Source: Xanthomarina arctica
GTDB taxonomy: Bacteria > Bacteroidota > Bacteroidia > Flavobacteriales > Flavobacteriaceae
DNA: 64,000 nucleotides
Reading direction: 5' to 3'
Assembly: GCF_014638915.1 (NCBI RefSeq)
Contig: NZ_BMFQ01000004.1
Location: forward strand, 409,604 to 473,603
In this document: positions 63,268 through 64,000 of the stretch, one piece after another
Position numbering within the stretch: the first letter of the stretch is position 1
Layout of the letters: the number at the start of each line of letters is the position of its first letter
Position numbers and translations under genes: made by a program
The notes under the pieces: model-generated
The model's input: only the letters and a program-made list of their open reading frames with translations
Databases searched by the model: none
Told to the model about the DNA's origin: nothing

Positions 63268-64000
<733 letters not shown>

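Overview
The window comes from a Flavobacteriaceae-type member of the Bacteroidetes. The partial 16S rRNA at the right edge, the AT-rich composition, secreted proteins with type IX secretion (T9SS) type A C-terminal domains, split transketolase subunits, and many promoters of the Bacteroidetes form (TTG, about 19 nt, TAnnTTTG) all agree. I could not run a search, so the genus is open. No transposase, integrase or CRISPR array was seen.

Layout. 1-1187: the end of a cluster that continues off the left edge. It holds a tiny exported or precursor-like peptide gene and, 2 nt downstream, a P-loop HPr-kinase-like protein. 1310-4852: a large secreted T9SS protein. 5080-24395: one long, tightly packed plus-strand operon for a Wzx/Wzy-type exopolysaccharide or capsule: flippase, GNAT, deacetylase, sulfotransferase, six GT4-type glycosyltransferases, an MBOAT/SGNH acylation pair, hexapeptide acyltransferase, Wzy-like polymerase, a dehydrogenase/MocA fusion, a toroid-like protein and a WecG/TagA transferase. 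After a 1-kb repeat-rich decayed gap come wecB, a WecA-like initiating transferase, the Wza-like export lipoprotein and the Wzc-like tyrosine kinase (25402-31126). Together these genes would initiate, assemble, decorate (acetyl, acyl, possibly sulfate), flip, polymerise and export one surface polysaccharide.

31232-46624: a Crp/Fnr regulator with a candidate operator in front of a lipoprotein, a TlpA-like thioredoxin, tRNA-Leu and tRNA-Lys, and housekeeping genes (aroK, a phosphoribosyltransferase, S4 protein, FKBP lipoprotein, porin-like protein, transketolase subunits, tgt, LptF/G permease, EamA permease, accA, dnaB, AI-2E transporter). Between the divergent transketolase and tgt genes lies a perfect 9-bp repeat in 25 copies.

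46675-59288: a family of unknown function, then a TPR histidine kinase with a LytTR response regulator, followed by two large T9SS adhesin-like proteins created by a tandem duplication. The first copy kept the regulator and lost most of the 7-TM protein gene; the second kept the 7-TM gene and has only broken regulator pieces. 59367-62622: the thrS-infC-rpmI-rplT operon on the minus strand, with infC lacking any ordinary start codon. 62680-64000: tandem rRNA promoters, leader and the start of 16S rRNA.
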